Below, one piece after another: positions 46,514 through 54,425 of a DNA stretch of 64,000 nucleotides. Positions within the stretch are counted from its first letter, which is position 1, and each line of letters opens with the position of its first letter. Below the pieces are notes generated by a model. It saw nothing but the letters and a program-made list of their open reading frames with translations, was not told where the DNA came from and ran no database searches. The translations under genes and the position numbers were made by a program. The stretch lies in contig JAUIJL010000001.1 in assembly GCA_030431255.1 (NCBI GenBank), positions 310,001-374,000 of the forward strand, in the 5' to 3' direction. Source of the stretch: Thermoanaerobaculia bacterium. GTDB taxonomy: Bacteria > Acidobacteriota > Thermoanaerobaculia > Multivoradales > J023.

Positions 46514-46615
46514 TCAACCGCCGCCGCCGGAGTTTTCGTCCGGGTCCTTGATGAGCGGACAGCTCGGGCAGGGAATATCCTCGGGACCGGCCTTTAGATG
46601 GGTTTCTACGTTCAT
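46514..46615 (-). CDS. Tandem micro-gene, first in transcription order: 33-residue CPxC/Gly-tail peptide
   Basis: AAGGAGAT lies 6 bases before ATG 46615. After the shared 20-residue block it reads LIKDPDENS and GGGG. It lies 153 bases downstream of the GNAT gene stop. The 5' leader contains a hairpin (46644-46666) and a TTGACA hexamer on this strand (46692-46687). The shared block with two cysteines in a proline frame (CPSCP) and a variable glycine-rich end resembles leader/core architecture, but also a minimal secreted or structural peptide. No signal peptide or membrane segment is present. Confidence 0.75.
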   Translation of the reverse strand: MNVETHLKAGPEDIPCPSCPLIKDPDENSGGGG

Positions 46616-46643
46616 GGTGATCTCCTTGAATGTTGATAGTCTC

Positions 46644-46666
46644 AATGACCGGGTTTTCCGGTCATT
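46644..46666 (-). promoter_or_regulatory. Leader hairpin upstream of the micro-gene cluster
   Basis: AATGACCGG / CCGGTCATT arms of 9 bases around a 5-base loop, 29-51 bases above the first micro-gene ATG. No T-tract follows on the minus strand, so a 5' UTR structure is more likely than a terminator of the GNAT gene. A TTGACA -35-like hexamer sits just upstream (46692-46687), but a good -10 partner is not clear. Confidence 0.35.
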
Positions 46667-46768
46667 TCGTAGTGATTACCATTATGTGTCAATTCGCTTC
46701 GAAAGGAGATTTGCATTTCTGAGCGATCGGCCCGATTGTCTGAAGGCGTTTCCCTCGGCCTCCAACAT

Positions 46769-47527
46769 TTAGGCATCCAACATCAGGGTGACGCAATCGG
46801 CGGCTCGCCGGTAGCCGAGGCGCAGGGCGAGGCGTTGTGACACCGGGTTGGAGGCGTTCCATAGTGGTTTGAGACCTCGATCGAGGGCGGCTATGCAGAA
46901 GGCAGCCGCCGTCGAGGTGGCCAGCCCTCGGCCGCGAGAGTCCGGGTGGGTGGCGATGGCGACCTCGACGAGCTGGGTCGATTGCGCGTAGGAGGTGGCG
47001 GCGCAGGCGACCCTGCCATGGATGACCGCTCCCCAGGCCATGCCGTGTTGGAGCAGGGCCTGCGGGTCGGCGTGGGTTTGCAGGCCGTGGGGCTCGAGAT
47101 CGCGACCGAGCTGGTGGAGCTCGTCGATCTGGAGCGGTCTTATGGTGAAGCCTACCGCCGGATTTGCAGCCAGCTTTTCGAGGTGATCCCTGGAAAAAGC
47201 GTCGGGCGTAAAGCTGGTCATCTTCCAATCCCGTAGCCGCGACTCCCAGGCTTCAAACATTCGTCGATGCCAAGCCCAATCGGGATAAACCAGCTCCACG
47301 GGCGCCTGGACGGCGCGGATCGCATCTATCGCGTCGGCATGCTTGGAATCGCCACCGAAAATGGAGTAACAGCCCACATCCATCCGTGCGATCCGCGGGT
47401 GCTCCGAATCGTCGACCCAGACTTGCCCGATGCGTCCTTCCAGCACGGATTCACGGAGCGCGGGCAAGTGTGGATGGGCTGTAAATAGCGACCGGAGCCG
47501 TTCTCGAGATCCGTTGAATTCGATCAT
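46769..47527 (-). CDS. GNAT-family N-acetyltransferase
   Basis: The 252-residue protein has a GNAT C-terminal half with the acetyl-CoA pocket motif VEVAIATHPDSRGRGLATS (R-G-x-G-x-A) and the closing NASNPVSQRLALRLGYRR strand-helix. The N-terminal 120 residues (EGRIGQVWVDDSEHPRIARMDVGCYSIFGGDS) match the PF12746-type (ZmaR-like) N-terminal arrangement. The substrate is unknown; antibiotic, peptide and small-molecule acetylases share this form. It lies directly upstream of the micro-gene cluster on the same strand, which is the only hint of a joint role. Confidence 0.75.
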   Translation of the reverse strand: MIEFNGSRERLRSLFTAHPHLPALRESVLEGRIGQVWVDDSEHPRIARMDVGCYSIFGGDSKHADAIDAIRAVQAPVELVYPDWAWHRRMFEAWESRLRDWKMTSFTPDAFSRDHLEKLAANPAVGFTIRPLQIDELHQLGRDLEPHGLQTHADPQALLQHGMAWGAVIHGRVACAATSYAQSTQLVEVAIATHPDSRGRGLATSTAAAFCIAALDRGLKPLWNASNPVSQRLALRLGYRRAADCVTLMLDA

Positions 47528-47602
47528 GTCCGTTGTACGCAGCCATGCCCGCCAGGTTTGGAGGGATGGGTCGTTGGGACAGCGGATCTCTGCGGGCTCT
47601 CC

Positions 47603-47647
47603 ACGGACGATCGAGGCACGGACGATCGAGACACGGGCGATCGAGAC
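47603..47647. repeat. Three tandem 15-base repeats upstream of allB
   Basis: ACGGACGATCGAGGC (47603-47617), ACGGACGATCGAGAC (47618-47632) and ACGGGCGATCGAGAC (47633-47647) run head to tail. They end 24 bases before the allantoinase ATG, in the 144-base gap divergent from the GNAT gene. The shared CGATCG centre and exact period suggest iterated operators. Confidence 0.6.
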
Positions 47648-47671
47648 AGAAAATCAAGATAGAGTCTGGGC

Positions 47672-49033
47672 ATGGAATCACAGTTTTGGATCGTCGCCCC
47701 GCCGCCGGGCTCGGGACGGCAAGTGCTGCGCAGCCGACGGATCGTGACCCCCGACGGGGAGGTGGACGGTTTTTTGGTGGTCGAAGGTCCGAGCATCGAG
47801 TCTATTCACCCCGTGGGTGATGGAGCACCGGAGGGGGCGGTTCGGGATGTGGGGTCGGCGGCGATCCTGCCCGGTGGCATCGACCCCCACGTGCATTTGA
47901 ACGAGCCGGGGCGGGAGTCGTGGGAGGGCATGGACACCGGCACCCGGGCGGCGGCGGCCGGTGGCATCACCCTGGTGGTGGATATGCCCCTCAACAGCGA
48001 TCCTCCGACGGTGAAGCCGACGGCCATGGCGGCCAAACGCAGGACGGCGGAGGACCATCGGGACCGTGGCACCCTGTGGACCCAGCTGGCGGCCCACGCG
48101 GGTCTTGTGCCCGGTAATGAGGGGGAGATCGAGAGCTTAGTGGACGTCGGGGCCGCGCGGGTGAAGGCTTTCTTGACCCATTCCGGCATCGACGAATTTC
48201 CCGCCGTGGGGGAGCGGGAGCTGCGTCGGGCCATGGAGCGGCTGGCCCGGCGCGGCATACCTCTTTGGACGCATGCGGAATTGGATTCCGACTCCTCGCC
48301 TTCAGCGACGCCGGATCCCAACGCCTACAGTGCTTGGCTGGCGTCCCGCCCGGACACATTCGAGACCGAAGCGATCGAGCTTCTTTTGCGCTTGGTGCGG
48401 GAAACGGGGTGCCCCCTTCACATCGTGCATTTGGCGACCGCAGAGGCCTTGCCGATGTTGGCGGAGGCGCGAGCCGAGGGGCTACCCGTGACGGTGGAGA
48501 CCTGCCCCCACTACCTCACGTTTTCCGCCGAGCATTTGCCCGATGGGGATCCCCGATTCAAATGCGCCCCGCCGATCCGTGGCGAGCGGCACCGAGAAGC
48601 TCTTTGGCAAGCCTTGGGGGATGGACTCATCGATTGGGTGGCGTCGGATCATTCGCCGGCACCGCCCGGGCTGAAGGGCGGCGATCTTCTCTCCGCTTGG
48701 GGTGGCATCGCTTCGTTGCAGGTGTCGCGCTCAGCGCTCTGGACCGAAGCGCGGCGACGTGGATTCGACCTCGGGGATCTCGTGCGCTGGACGTCCGTCG
48801 CGCCGGCCCGGGGCCTGGGGCTGGAATCGTGCAAGGGTAGCTTGGCTCCGGGTTACGGCGCGGATCTGGTGATTTTCGATCCCGAGGCCCGTTGGACCGT
48901 AGTGGGTGCCGAGCTCGAGCATCGTCACCCCGAGACCGCTTACGAAGGCCTCGAGCTCCGTGGTCGGACTTTGGCCACTTGCGTCCGGGGTCGCTGGACG
49001 TGGGATGACGGCCTGGATCTCGAGGAGGGGTGA
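47672..49033 (+). CDS. allB: Allantoinase
   Basis: Opens the hydantoin ring of allantoin to allantoate. The 453-residue amidohydrolase has the binuclear metal site motif GGIDPHVHLNEPG, the carbamylated-lysine region ARVKAFLTHSG, HIVHLATAEALP, CPHYLTFSAEHL and VASDHSPAP, in the order and spacing of AllB-type cyclic amidohydrolases. Pathway context is decisive: OHCU decarboxylase follows with TGATG overlap, and uricase, HIU hydrolase and allantoate amidohydrolase lie on the opposite strand nearby. SD-like GTCTGGG precedes ATG 47672. The 15-base repeats upstream may be its regulatory sites. Confidence 0.92.
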   Translation: MESQFWIVAPPPGSGRQVLRSRRIVTPDGEVDGFLVVEGPSIESIHPVGDGAPEGAVRDVGSAAILPGGIDPHVHLNEPGRESWEGMDTGTRAAAAGGITLVVDMPLNSDPPTVKPTAMAAKRRTAEDHRDRGTLWTQLAAHAGLVPGNEGEIESLVDVGAARVKAFLTHSGIDEFPAVGERELRRAMERLARRGIPLWTHAELDSDSSPSATPDPNAYSAWLASRPDTFETEAIELLLRLVRETGCPLHIVHLATAEALPMLAEARAEGLPVTVETCPHYLTFSAEHLPDGDPRFKCAPPIRGERHREALWQALGDGLIDWVASDHSPAPPGLKGGDLLSAWGGIASLQVSRSALWTEARRRGFDLGDLVRWTSVAPARGLGLESCKGSLAPGYGADLVIFDPEARWTVVGAELEHRHPETAYEGLELRGRTLATCVRGRWTWDDGLDLEEG

Positions 49034-49563
49034 TGAGCGAGTTTTCGACCGGCCTGACCTTAGACGCCCTGAACGGGTTGCCGGATCAGCGGTTCACGGA
49101 ACACATGGCCGCTTGCTGTGGCTCGGAACGTTGGCAGCGGAAGATGTCGGCGCGACGCCCCTTTGCCGATGTCGACGCCTTGCTCACGGCCGCCGAGCAG
49201 GCGGCAGAGCGCTTGACGGAGCAAGATTGGCTACAAGCGTTTTCTCACCATCCCAGGATCGGCGACGTGGATGCGCTACGGCGCCGTTTCGGATCCCGCT
49301 CCGGGTCGTGGTCGCAGGCCGAGCAGACCGGGGTGGAAGGTACCGAGGAGTCGATTCTGGAACGATTGGCGGAAGGCAATCTGCGCTATGAGCAGCGATT
49401 CGGTTACATTTTCATCGTCTGCGCCAGCGGAAAATCCGCGTCCGAGATGTTGCAAATCTTGGAAAGCCGGCTGGGGAACGACCGGGACGAAGAGCTGATC
49501 GTCGCGGCGGGGCAGCAACGCAACATCACCCGCCTGCGGCTCTTGAAGCTGTTGGGTGTCTAG
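49033..49563 (+). CDS. uraD: OHCU decarboxylase
   Basis: Decarboxylates 2-oxo-4-hydroxy-4-carboxy-5-ureidoimidazoline to S-allantoin. ATG 49033 overlaps the allB stop (TGATG) with GGAGGGG just upstream, so coupling is likely; a GTG at 49030 is the alternative. The 176-residue protein shows the fold and catalytic histidine motif FSHHPRIGD, and the C-terminal NLRYEQRFGYIFIVCASGKSA block. Its stop codon interlocks with that of the convergent ATP-grasp-like gene (overlap 4 bases, the CTAG palindrome). Confidence 0.92.
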   Translation: MSEFSTGLTLDALNGLPDQRFTEHMAACCGSERWQRKMSARRPFADVDALLTAAEQAAERLTEQDWLQAFSHHPRIGDVDALRRRFGSRSGSWSQAEQTGVEGTEESILERLAEGNLRYEQRFGYIFIVCASGKSASEMLQILESRLGNDRDEELIVAAGQQRNITRLRLLKLLGV

Positions 49564-51275
49564 CCGGTCGGTGACTCGATCAATCCTGCGGCGGAGAGGG
49601 CGGCTTGCAGCTCGTTCAAGTGATCGACGGCTTGCCGTGGATCCCGACCGGTGATGCCCACCATGCCCCAGCGTCCGGGGATGGCGGCCACGGCATCGGC
49701 GAAGACCGGTCCGCGGTCGAAGGGGCGGGTGACTTCCAAGAACGCTTTGTGATCCGCGTGGGGCAGGGGGCGGAAGATGCGGGTCACGCCGTAGGGTTGG
49801 GCGTCCGTGCCTTTGACTCGCTGGGCTTGATCGAGGAAGGCGCGCAAGCATTCGGCGCCGGTGAACGAAACGTTCAGGTCCTGCACCCCCACCAACGGAC
49901 GATCCCCAAAACGTCCGCCGACCGTGCCGACTCCGAAATCGACACCGGTGAGCACTAGGCCCGGCTCCCGGCGCTCGAATCCGTCTTGGAAGTCGGCCAT
50001 GAACCGGCGGACGCGGGCGTATTGCTCCGAGGTCACGCCGAAGAGAGGGGCGGCGGCCTCGTCCAAGAGGATGTTGCCCTTCCAAGAAGTCCCCTCCATG
50101 AATTGGATGGTGGCTCCGGGCGCCACCTGGCCGGCGCGGATGTGGGCGGAAAGGGAAGTGGGCAGGGTCTGACCGCCGATCTCTGCTCGGCCGTAAAAGA
50201 CGTGGGCCTCGAGCACGTAGTCGTCACCGTGGACCCGGGCCTCGCGACCGAGGGATTCCAGGGTCTCGGTGTCGCGGAGCTCGATATTCGGAGTGATGCG
50301 CGCGCCGTCGCCGGATTCCGACGCCTTGAGGCAGCCCTTTTCCAGCCCGTATCGCCGACGCAAAAGCTCCGCGGCCTGAAGCAATTGGGGCACGAAATCT
50401 TCGGCGGGTCGGTCCCGACGCTCGATGGAATAACCCGGGAACGTGGGAGCGTCCGGGCAGATGCGTCGGGCCAGGGCGCAGTGCCGGCTCTCCAGCTCCA
50501 AACCGGCGACGGGATCCTGGAGCGGAGTCCACTGCGCTTCCAGCGACCGGGCCTGTGCCACGGTGGGGTGTAGGGTGGATTTGCGATTCCAGGCGACGGA
50601 AAGGGCCGGCCGGTTCGCTTCCACGGCCAGCTCGTCGAGGCCGGCTTGTCGGGCCGCCCACAGCAGGAAAAGCTGCATTTCTCGCTCGAAGGCGTAGAGG
50701 CGGATGAGCCGTGGCTCTCGGCGCAGGTGCTCTACCAGCCGGTCCACGGCCGAGCCGGGGGTCCGATGTCGGGCCAGGTGCAAGAGAGCGTGAGATAGGT
50801 AGTAATGGTCGCGATCTTCCAAGCAAAGGGCGTCTCGGCCGAGCACCGATACCGCTCCTCGCCAAGCGCGGGTGCGACCCACAGCCAGGTCCCCGGGGCC
50901 GGCCAAATACACGGATCGGGCTTCTTTGTAGGTGGTGAAGTCCCCGCCCCGTGCTCCCTTGGCCAGGGCGTCCAAATCGCCGTCGAAGGTGCGCAGCTCC
51001 GGGGTGGTGGAGTGCAAGATCACGGCGGGACGGCTCGCGGTTTCGCCCACGGCCGGCCGAAGCACGGTCTCGACCTGGTCCGCAAAGGCCTGGGCATCCA
51101 GACCCAACAGCTCGTGGGTGAGCTCGTCGACTTGCTCGGCGGTAAAACAAAGCGGACCGGTTTGGAGACCTTGCCAGCGGATGGCTCGTCCGTCGTCGAG
51201 CTCCACGGTCCACCCCGGCTCGGATTTCGGGGACGCTTCGTCTGGGGTCTGCGGTCGATCTTTGCGGCAAAGCAT
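49560..51275 (-). CDS. Unrecognised ATP-grasp-like protein coupled to allC
   Basis: ATG 51275 overlaps the allC stop (TAATG), strong evidence for the start and for co-translation; upstream in-frame starts would lie inside allC. The 571-residue protein has a ~320-residue N-terminal part I do not recognise. After it comes a stretch with ATP-grasp features: a Lys-rich nucleotide motif KGCLKASESGDGARI, a YVLEAHVFYG strand, and a late LTGVDFGVG...VQDLNVSFTGAECLRAF, similar to the D/E-x-N-x-x-x-TG end of ATP-grasp ligases (PGM1-like peptide ligases). In this place it might ligate or activate a ureide or its breakdown product. That is inference; the fold assignment is my reading only. Confidence 0.6.
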   Translation of the reverse strand: MLCRKDRPQTPDEASPKSEPGWTVELDDGRAIRWQGLQTGPLCFTAEQVDELTHELLGLDAQAFADQVETVLRPAVGETASRPAVILHSTTPELRTFDGDLDALAKGARGGDFTTYKEARSVYLAGPGDLAVGRTRAWRGAVSVLGRDALCLEDRDHYYLSHALLHLARHRTPGSAVDRLVEHLRREPRLIRLYAFEREMQLFLLWAARQAGLDELAVEANRPALSVAWNRKSTLHPTVAQARSLEAQWTPLQDPVAGLELESRHCALARRICPDAPTFPGYSIERRDRPAEDFVPQLLQAAELLRRRYGLEKGCLKASESGDGARITPNIELRDTETLESLGREARVHGDDYVLEAHVFYGRAEIGGQTLPTSLSAHIRAGQVAPGATIQFMEGTSWKGNILLDEAAAPLFGVTSEQYARVRRFMADFQDGFERREPGLVLTGVDFGVGTVGGRFGDRPLVGVQDLNVSFTGAECLRAFLDQAQRVKGTDAQPYGVTRIFRPLPHADHKAFLEVTRPFDRGPVFADAVAAIPGRWGMVGITGRDPRQAVDHLNELQAALSAAGLIESPTG

Positions 51276-52534
51276 TAGGGCGTGCTCTCGTTTCGGGCTA
51301 ATCGATGGATGAAGGCTTCGGTGACCCTGAGCGCGGCGGCCACGTCCTCGGCACGCACGGATTCGTCGGGGTGGTGGCTGATACCGCCGGGGGAGCGGAC
51401 CCACAACATGGTGACCGGCATGTGCTTGGAGAGGATGAGGGCGTCGTGACCGGCGCCCACATCCAATGCCGGTAGGTCGAGGCCGACATCTCCCGCCGCG
51501 TCCACCAAGACGTGGTCCAAATAGGGGTCCGCGGTCACCGAACCCTGTTGGTGGAGCACTTGAAACTCGAATTCCAGACCGCGCTTTTCAGCGACGGTCC
51601 GGCACAGATCCAACAAGGTGTCGACGGCGGTCGTCAGCTCGGCGTCTTGCGGATGACGGACGTCCAGGCTCAGCTCCACCGCGTTGGGGATGACGTTGCC
51701 GGCGCCGGGTCGGCATTCCAGCTTGCCCACCGTGGCCACCAATCGACCGTCGTCACAGGCCAGGTTTTCAGCGGCTAGGATCAGCTCGGCGGCGGCCGGC
51801 ATCGGATCCCGACGCAGGGCCATGGGGGTGGTGCCGGCGTGGGCGGCCCGTCCATGAAAGCTGAGCTGTAGCCAACAGGACGCCGCTAAGGAACGGAGGC
51901 GACCCACCGATAGATCTCGTGCTTCCAGCTGTGGGCCCTGCTCGATGTGCACCTCGAAATAACCCAGGGTTTTTCGCCCCCCGTAGCGGTGCTCGATGTC
52001 GTCGGGGCGGCAGCCGACGGTCCTCAAGGCAGCGGCCACGGAGGTTCCGTCGGCGTCTCGGCGTGCGAGCAGCTCGGCGTCCACGTCTCCTACCAAACCC
52101 CGGCTGCCGAGGAAGGGGGTGCCGAACCGCAGGCCCTCCTCGTCGGCAAAGCCGATCACCTCCAGGGCGAACGGCAGGGGACGGTCCTTGAGGCAGGCCG
52201 CGGCTTCCAAGCCTAAGAGAACCCCGAGCACGCCGTCGTAGGCACCGGCGTCGCGGACCGTGTCCAGATGCGAGCCGAGCACCAAAACGGGGGCGTCTTC
52301 GGACGGTCCGGGCCGCGCGCCGATCAGGTTGCCGGCGGGTCCCAGCTGGGGGGGCAAGCCGGCCTCGCCCATCCATTCGCCGACTCGCCGGTTCACCCGC
52401 TGCATGGCCGGGGAAAGATATCCACGGGTAATGCAGCCGGGCTCGTCCGTGATGCCGGCAAGCTCGGCGCAGCGGTCCAAAATGCGGGCAGCGCCCATCG
52501 TGTAGACAGCAGAGGGCGAAGCAGGTGAGGTCAT
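51275..52534 (-). CDS. allC: Allantoate amidohydrolase
   Basis: M20-family enzyme releasing ammonia and CO2 from allantoate to give ureidoglycine. Metal-site motifs are clear: GSHLDTVRDAGAYDGVLGV, DEEGLRFGTPFLGSR and HIEQGPQLE, and a SFHGRAAHAGTTPM dimerisation segment. 419 residues is normal. I place the start at ATG 52534; the frame is open upstream but the residues there do not resemble the family. It starts 20 bases after the uricase gene stop and ends in the TAATG junction with the ATP-grasp-like gene. Confidence 0.92.
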   Translation of the reverse strand: MTSPASPSAVYTMGAARILDRCAELAGITDEPGCITRGYLSPAMQRVNRRVGEWMGEAGLPPQLGPAGNLIGARPGPSEDAPVLVLGSHLDTVRDAGAYDGVLGVLLGLEAAACLKDRPLPFALEVIGFADEEGLRFGTPFLGSRGLVGDVDAELLARRDADGTSVAAALRTVGCRPDDIEHRYGGRKTLGYFEVHIEQGPQLEARDLSVGRLRSLAASCWLQLSFHGRAAHAGTTPMALRRDPMPAAAELILAAENLACDDGRLVATVGKLECRPGAGNVIPNAVELSLDVRHPQDAELTTAVDTLLDLCRTVAEKRGLEFEFQVLHQQGSVTADPYLDHVLVDAAGDVGLDLPALDVGAGHDALILSKHMPVTMLWVRSPGGISHHPDESVRAEDVAAALRVTEAFIHRLARNESTP

Positions 52535-52554
52535 GGTGTGTCGACGGGACGAGC

Positions 52555-53421
52555 TCAGAGGGCTATCCGTTCCACGGTGCCTTCGATCACCCCGGACGGC
52601 TCGTCCGTGGGCACGAAAATCCGGTTGGGATTGTCGAGCCCGATCGCTTCCAATCGGGCGAGCAAGCAATGTTTGTTGGGCATGCGCAGGGTGATCCGCT
52701 CGATGGATGGCTCCGCCCGCAAGGCGGCTTCCGCCATCCAATAGAGGGTGTGCTGCATGGAACGGCTTTCGTGATCCGCAAACGCGTCGAGCAAGGCCCG
52801 CCGGACTCGCCGGCGAGCCGTCGCGAAATCGATTGGATCGACCTGGGAATAGTCCCAAGTCGCCTCCAGGCGCGACGCCAAGATTCGATCCTCCGTGTCT
52901 TTCAACAGGGTGTATCGATCATGGTCGAAGTCGGTGAATCCCGAGCCACTGCTTTTGAGGATGCCCAGGCCGTCGATGCCCGAGGAAACGGTCTCGAGAC
53001 CGGACGCGGTCACGCAGACCTGAGCGGTCAGACGTTCCTCACCTCCCGCCACGAAAGCCGCAGCATATCCGTCGTGGTGTTGCCAGGGCTTTTCCGCTAC
53101 GGAGATGGTGGCTCGATCCACCGGGTCCCGGCTGCGGGTGAAGTGGCGTCCCAGGACCAAAGCGATGTGCTCACCGGTTTCGAAGGTGTTCTTGCGGGCC
53201 AGGGCATAAACCGTGTTTTTGATGCTGTCCGTGGGCAAGACTCGGCGATTGTCGCCTTCGGCATAGGCCTCGGCGAACGAGCCTTCCAGGGTGATGCACA
53301 GGGTGGCTTCAAAGAGACGGTGGGGTTTCACCGTCCGATCCAGGCGCATGAGCCGGACGTCGGCTTTGCCGTAACGATGGTCGACGAGGCGGCCGACTCG
53401 GGGCTCGGGATATGCAGTCAT
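52555..53421 (-). CDS. Urate oxidase (uricase)
   Basis: Oxidises urate to 5-hydroxyisourate without a cofactor. The family's signature blocks are present: DSIKNTVYALARKN (with the active-site Thr/Lys region), EKPW, the TLLKDTEDRI stretch, and MPNKHCLLARLEAIGL near the C-terminus. 288 residues fits. GGGGAGA precedes ATG 53421, and uraH ends 15 bases upstream. Uricase, HIU hydrolase and allantoate amidohydrolase are adjacent on this strand, so the flow is urate, HIU, OHCU, allantoin, allantoate, ureidoglycine. Confidence 0.93.
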   Translation of the reverse strand: MTAYPEPRVGRLVDHRYGKADVRLMRLDRTVKPHRLFEATLCITLEGSFAEAYAEGDNRRVLPTDSIKNTVYALARKNTFETGEHIALVLGRHFTRSRDPVDRATISVAEKPWQHHDGYAAAFVAGGEERLTAQVCVTASGLETVSSGIDGLGILKSSGSGFTDFDHDRYTLLKDTEDRILASRLEATWDYSQVDPIDFATARRRVRRALLDAFADHESRSMQHTLYWMAEAALRAEPSIERITLRMPNKHCLLARLEAIGLDNPNRIFVPTDEPSGVIEGTVERIAL

Positions 53422-53436
53422 CGGAGATTCTCCCCA

Positions 53437-53781
53437 TCAGCTGCCGCGGTAAGTGGTGTAACCGAACGGGCTGAGAAGCAAGGGTACATGGTAGTGCTCA
53501 TCTGAGTTGCGCACGGTGAAATGGAGCACGGCTTTAGGAAAAAACGTCTCTTGGCGCCGAGCATCGAAGTAGGCCTCGGTGTCGAACGTAAGACGATAAG
53601 AACCGGGTTGGAGGTCATGGCTGTCGGCCAACAAGTGGCGGGCTCGTCCATCGGCGTCGGTGACGTCTCGACCGAGCAGAGTGAAAACGCCATCGGTTTC
53701 CAGCTCCAACTGGATGGCCATCTCTGAGGCGGGGCGACCCAGGGCCGTGTCGAGCACATGGGTAGTGATAGGACCGGACAA
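53437..53781 (-). CDS. uraH: 5-hydroxyisourate hydrolase
   Basis: Transthyretin-related enzyme hydrolysing HIU to OHCU. The start is a TTG at 53781 with AGGAGA 7 bases upstream. It begins SGPITTHVLDTALGRPA with the catalytic-site His of THVLDT, has RHLLADSHDLQPGSYRLTFDT, and ends with the signature YRGS. 114 residues is a full-length domain with no signal peptide, so it works in the cytoplasm. Divergent from the blaI-like gene, 251 bases away. Confidence 0.95.
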   Translation of the reverse strand: MSGPITTHVLDTALGRPASEMAIQLELETDGVFTLLGRDVTDADGRARHLLADSHDLQPGSYRLTFDTEAYFDARRQETFFPKAVLHFTVRNSDEHYHVPLLLSPFGYTTYRGS

Positions 53782-53880
53782 AGAAGGTCTCCTAGAGGTC
53801 GAATGGTCCAGCTTTTATGGGTTTTTCTGGAGTATAACCCGGACCGGTTCCGATCTGGCCAGGAGAATTGCGGCCCGGGC

Positions 53881-54018
53881 TTGACTTTTCTGAGTCATGC
53901 TACAAAAATAGCACTATGCTGCGTTTGTAGCATGTCGCTCAGAAGTGTGACATGGCGAACGTGGCTCACGTGAAGCCGGCGCCGCAAGCAGGGTGCTGGA
54001 ACAACATGCTGCAAAACG
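53881..54018. promoter_or_regulatory. Predicted BlaI-type operator and promoter region
   Basis: CATGCTACAAA (53896-53906) and TTTGTAGCATG (53924-53934) form a perfect 11-base inverted repeat; TACA/TGTA cores are typical of BlaI/MecI operators. A third diverged copy, CATGCTGCAAAACG, lies at 54005-54018, just before the regulator start. TTGACT (53881-53886) with AAAAAT 17 bases later could be the promoter, overlapped by the first arm, which would suit repression. Whether the uraH side is controlled too is open. Confidence 0.6.
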
Positions 54019-54032
54019 CGTAGGGAAGAAGC

Positions 54033-54425
54033 ATGAATCCATCCACTGCCAAGCTGAGTCGTCGAGAACGGGAGATCATGGACATTCTGTACCGGCTCGG
54101 TGAAGCCACGGCGGCGGGGGTCCGCGAGCATCTGGCGGATCCGCCGAGTTATTCGGCGGTCCGTGCGATGCTCGCCAAATTGGAAGGCAAGGGCCACATC
54201 GAGCACGAGCAACAAGGGCCCAGATATGTCTTTTCGCCGGTGGTGGCCAAGACCGAGGCGCGGGATTCCGCGATCTCCCGCTTGGTGACGACGTTTTTCG
54301 GTGGCTCAACGTCTGCCGCGGTGACCGGTTTGCTCGGTCGCTCCGCCGGCGAGATGAGCGACGAAGAGCTCGACCAGCTGAAGGCCATGATTGAGCAAGC
54401 CAAACAGGACAGAGGTGAGGCATGA
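54033..54425 (+). CDS. BlaI/MecI/CopY-family transcriptional repressor
   Basis: 130 residues. The winged helix fills the N-terminus: LSRREREIMDILYRLGEATAAGVREHL and SYSAVRAMLAKLEGKGHIEHEQQGPRYVFSPV are the typical BlaI blocks. GGGAAGA precedes the ATG. It overlaps the next gene as ATGA, the standard pairing of BlaI repressor and M56 (BlaR1-like) sensor protease, so the sensor probably controls the repressor. The inverted repeat upstream suggests autoregulation. No beta-lactamase is nearby, so the signal is unknown. Confidence 0.92.
   Translation: MNPSTAKLSRREREIMDILYRLGEATAAGVREHLADPPSYSAVRAMLAKLEGKGHIEHEQQGPRYVFSPVVAKTEARDSAISRLVTTFFGGSTSAAVTGLLGRSAGEMSDEELDQLKAMIEQAKQDRGEA

Noticed and set aside
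46268-46597. Plus-strand proline-rich frame over the micro-gene cluster
   Set aside because: It is the reverse reading of the Gly-codon tails and lacks start signals; the minus strand has three good ribosome binding sites and a conserved peptide.
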